From Candidatus Latescibacterota bacterium (GTDB lineage Bacteria > Latescibacterota > MVCY01), in assembly GCA_030669445.1 (NCBI GenBank), contig DAOVDP010000049.1:1-7696 (forward strand): 7,696 bases of DNA, written 5' to 3'. How positions within the stretch are numbered: the stretch's first letter is position 1; every line of letters starts with the position of its first letter. The position numbers and the translations under genes are program-made. The notes beneath the pieces are model-generated. The model saw nothing but the letters and a program-made list of their open reading frames with translations, did not search any database and was not told the origin of the DNA. Of this stretch, positions 5,920 to 7,696 are shown piece by piece.

Positions 5920-6041
5920 CTGGGGAAGGATAACACGCAACTGGGAAAAGACCCGATGAGACGAAACGATAGCACCATTGGTGAGTACCTTTTCGGCAGT
6001 AATCGGGGGAATTTAGCCGTTAATCTATAGAGAGGAGAGGC

Positions 6042-7262
6042 ATGTTTAACTCAAACTCTGTAGGGGAAATAGAAGACCTATTGAGGAATATGGCCAACAC
6101 CTCTCCCCTGGCCAGAGATAGTTCCACCAAGCTAAAAGTGGAATGGCTCCTCGAGAGGTGTCTCGATTCGGACATCCCCGTCGAACAGGCAACACATTGC
6201 GTAGACCTTGCGCTTAAGACATTTAAGCAGCTTCAGGTTTTTGCTCAAGATAAGGAGTATCAGTCAACTACGTTGCTGAATGTGGGGAAGACCTACGAGA
6301 CCCTCGGTGATTTCGATAAGGGATTAGAGAACTACGAAGCCTGCCTGAAATTGAATAAGGAGCTGAACAATCCGGAGATCGAGGCAGCGGCCACAAGGAG
6401 GATTGGCAGGATCAATTCCAAGCGTAGTCAGTGGGAGCCCGCCATGGAGTGTTTTGAGGCTAGCCTGAAAATATATAAACAGATCGATTCTCCCAAGGGG
6501 ACTGCTGAGGTCTTGAGCGATATGGGAGGGATCTTCCATGAGAGAGGAAAATATGAGCAGGCTGCGAAGCACTGCCTTGAAGCTTTGGAACTCGGGGAGA
6601 AGGCAGATGACCTCGACACCATCATCCATCTGAAAAATAACCTGGGGATCATCGCCAACACCAGAGGTGATCTTGATAAGGCAACTATGTATTATCAGGA
6701 TTGCATCGCCCTATGCCAGAGGGCGCAGGATAACCTGGGTTTGGCCCAGGCCTATCACAATCTAGGGATGACTTGGGCGGACAAGAGGGATTGGTCAAAC
6801 AGCCTGGACTGCTATGAGAAAAGTCTGTCGATCTCCCGCGAGCTGGGGGATTTAGCCCTGATGTCGATCACCTATTTGAATAAGGCAGAGGTTTATGTAG
6901 AGCTTCAGGACCTGTCAGTAGCAGCCTGTTATTGCGACAGAGCCCTTCGATTATTCGAGAAGACAGGAGATAAGTTAGGCTTGGCAGAAGTATACCAAGT
7001 CTTGGGGGTTATCTTCACCAATAAAGGCGATTGGGCCACTGCTGAAAAGCTGTTCATGGATAGCTTGAAGATCACCGAGAAATGTGATAACCCTCTGGGG
7101 AGCGCTGAGTCCTATCATAAGATGGGTGTGATGTATGCAAAAAAAGGGGAGCAGGAAACGGCGCTAAAGATCCTCGGCTTTGCGCTGGAGAAATTCCAGA
7201 AATTGGGGGCAAACAGGGATGTACAGGAAGTAGAAGGTGAGATAGCGAACCTCAAAGGTTAA
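6042..7262 (+). CDS. Tetratricopeptide-repeat (TPR) protein
   Basis: This 406-residue protein is made almost wholly of TPR helices, which act as protein-binding scaffolds. Eight units lie in exact 40-residue register: the conserved Gly at TPR position 8 falls at 82, 122, 162, 202, 242, (Ala) 282, 322 and 362, with a second Gly/Asp motif (LGD, RGK, RGD, KGD, KGE) seven residues later in most units. Residues 1-70 are a helical, non-repeat N-terminal part. No signal peptide or membrane segment is seen, so it is probably cytoplasmic. The 40-residue spacing is that of LGN/kinesin-light-chain-like TPRs, which are common next to bacterial Ser/Thr kinases and adenylate cyclases. The start ATG has a purine-rich ribosome site (AGAGGAGAGG, 6031-6040). 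The gene ends at a terminator (7298-7347) and is followed by a Ser/Thr kinase, its most plausible partner by context only. Confidence 0.92.
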   Translation: MFNSNSVGEIEDLLRNMANTSPLARDSSTKLKVEWLLERCLDSDIPVEQATHCVDLALKTFKQLQVFAQDKEYQSTTLLNVGKTYETLGDFDKGLENYEACLKLNKELNNPEIEAAATRRIGRINSKRSQWEPAMECFEASLKIYKQIDSPKGTAEVLSDMGGIFHERGKYEQAAKHCLEALELGEKADDLDTIIHLKNNLGIIANTRGDLDKATMYYQDCIALCQRAQDNLGLAQAYHNLGMTWADKRDWSNSLDCYEKSLSISRELGDLALMSITYLNKAEVYVELQDLSVAACYCDRALRLFEKTGDKLGLAEVYQVLGVIFTNKGDWATAEKLFMDSLKITEKCDNPLGSAESYHKMGVMYAKKGEQETALKILGFALEKFQKLGANRDVQEVEGEIANLKG

Positions 7263-7284
7263 TCTCACAACCGCAGGGAAAATT

Positions 7285-7312
7285 GGTGATCGGTGATTGG
7301 TGATTGGTGATG
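7285..7312 (+). repeat. Four tandem 7-bp repeats GGTGATN
   Basis: Units are GGTGATC, GGTGATT, GGTGATT and GGTGATG, directly after the TPR stop. The two internal units supply alternative left arms for the terminator stem, so gain or loss of a unit would change the loop length without removing the terminator. Confidence 0.85.
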
Positions 7313-7347
7313 CTGCCAGCTACCAGTCGACCAATCACCATTTTTTT
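7298..7347 (+). terminator. Intrinsic terminator of the TPR gene
   Basis: TGGTGATTGGT (7298-7308) pairs with ACCAATCACCA (7330-7340) over 11 bp with a 21-nt loop, followed at once by seven T residues (7341-7347). The left arm can also be taken from the preceding repeat unit. It lies between the TPR gene and the kinase, so the kinase probably needs its own promoter or read-through. Confidence 0.85.
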
Positions 7348-7377
7348 GTAAAGGGTTCTTGTCTTTGGAGACAGACA

Positions 7378-7696
7378 GTGATCGCGAAGGAGATCGGACA
7401 TTACCGGATTCGTGGGCTGTTAGGAGAGGGGGGAATGGGTAAGGTCTACAAAGCCTATGACTCGACCCTGGTCAGAGAGGTCGCCATCAAGGTCTTGTCT
7501 GAACAATTGGCAAGGGAAAAAGGCAACAGGGAGCGGTTTTACCAGGAGGCACGGGCAGCGGCAAGCCTGAACCATCCTAATGTGGTGACCATTCACGATG
7601 TGGGGGAAAGAGACGGAGTGCCTTACTTCGTAATGGAATACCTTCAGGGCACCGCGCTTAGCAAAGTGATCAGGAAATCCTCTGGGAACCGGCTGC
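7378..7696 (+). CDS. Serine/threonine protein kinase, N-terminal part (runs off window)
   Basis: The first 106 residues of a eukaryotic-like (Hanks-type, PknB-like) kinase are present. The glycine loop is GEGGMGKV (16-23). VAIKVL (35-40) holds the ATP-binding Lys K38. The alpha-C glutamate is probably E57, in FYQEARAAASLNHPNVV (54-70). FVMEYLQG (84-91) is the hinge. The catalytic loop and anything C-terminal (transmembrane segment, sensor or TPR domains) lie outside the window. The GTG start at 7378 is supported by GGAG at 7367-7370, 7 nt upstream, and by the usual short lead (IGHYRI) before the glycine loop. No convincing promoter is seen between the terminator at 7347 and this start. It phosphorylates Ser/Thr on unknown targets; the TPR protein and the lipoprotein are the neighbouring candidates. 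Confidence 0.93.
   Translation, partial: MIAKEIGHYRIRGLLGEGGMGKVYKAYDSTLVREVAIKVLSEQLAREKGNRERFYQEARAAASLNHPNVVTIHDVGERDGVPYFVMEYLQGTALSKVIRKSSGNRL

Noticed and set aside
5951..5970. Hammerhead-like core (CGATGAG...CGAAAC)
   Set aside because: The invariant U of CUGANGA is replaced, stem II would be one base pair, and no cleavage-site stem was found.
5920..5990. Resemblance to a cyclic-di-GMP (GEMM) riboswitch from ACGCAAC...GACGAAAC strings
   Set aside because: The conserved GGCAAACC and GGGACGCAAAG blocks and the tetraloop-receptor arm are not present in the right order. The likeness is limited to a few short strings.

Overview
The window looks like a chromosomal segment of a Gram-negative bacterium. 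It encodes a FadL/OmpP1-type outer-membrane beta-barrel, a sigma-54 activator of the NtrC type, a putative exported lipoprotein, a long TPR protein and the start of a eukaryotic-like Ser/Thr kinase. That mixture is common in deltaproteobacterial lineages and in FCB-type or other candidate phyla; no single gene here fixes the taxon.

Region 1 (about 6-1759, + strand) is an apparently complete group II intron: a GTGTG 5' end, a structured RNA part, a maturase/reverse transcriptase (303-1643, TTG start), a 34-nt domain V with the AGC triad, and a domain VI with a bulged branch-point A. Only five bases of 5' exon are visible. The 3' junction lies about 45 bp beyond the stop codon of the next gene, which runs in the opposite direction.

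Region 2 (1805-4781) holds two divergent genes. A FadL-like outer-membrane transporter (minus strand) has a near-perfect sigma-70 promoter and a good Shine-Dalgarno (SD) site. A receiver-AAA+-Fis response regulator (plus strand) carries GAYTDA in place of GAFTGA in its sigma-54-contacting loop. The regulator is followed by a hairpin pair, the second of which is a probable intrinsic terminator.

Region 3 (about 4980-7347) begins with a close match to a sigma-54 promoter (TTGGCAC-N5-GTGCT, with exact GG-N10-GC spacing). It is followed by a structured leader of about 150 nt in which an anti-SD-like CCTCCTT can pair with two different SD sites. The leader precedes a small putative lipoprotein with a ZU5-like C-terminal half. 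After a 261-bp gap with a long hairpin comes a TPR protein with eight TPR units in exact 40-residue register. The unit ends at an intrinsic terminator built from a GGTGATT tandem repeat.

Region 4 (7378 to the end) is the N-terminal part of a Ser/Thr protein kinase, cut by the window edge.

A working model (inference) is that the regulator at 3282-4781 drives the sigma-54 promoter at 4981, producing a lipoprotein plus a TPR scaffold, with a Ser/Thr kinase next door. The sequence supports each part separately; the link between them rests on proximity only.
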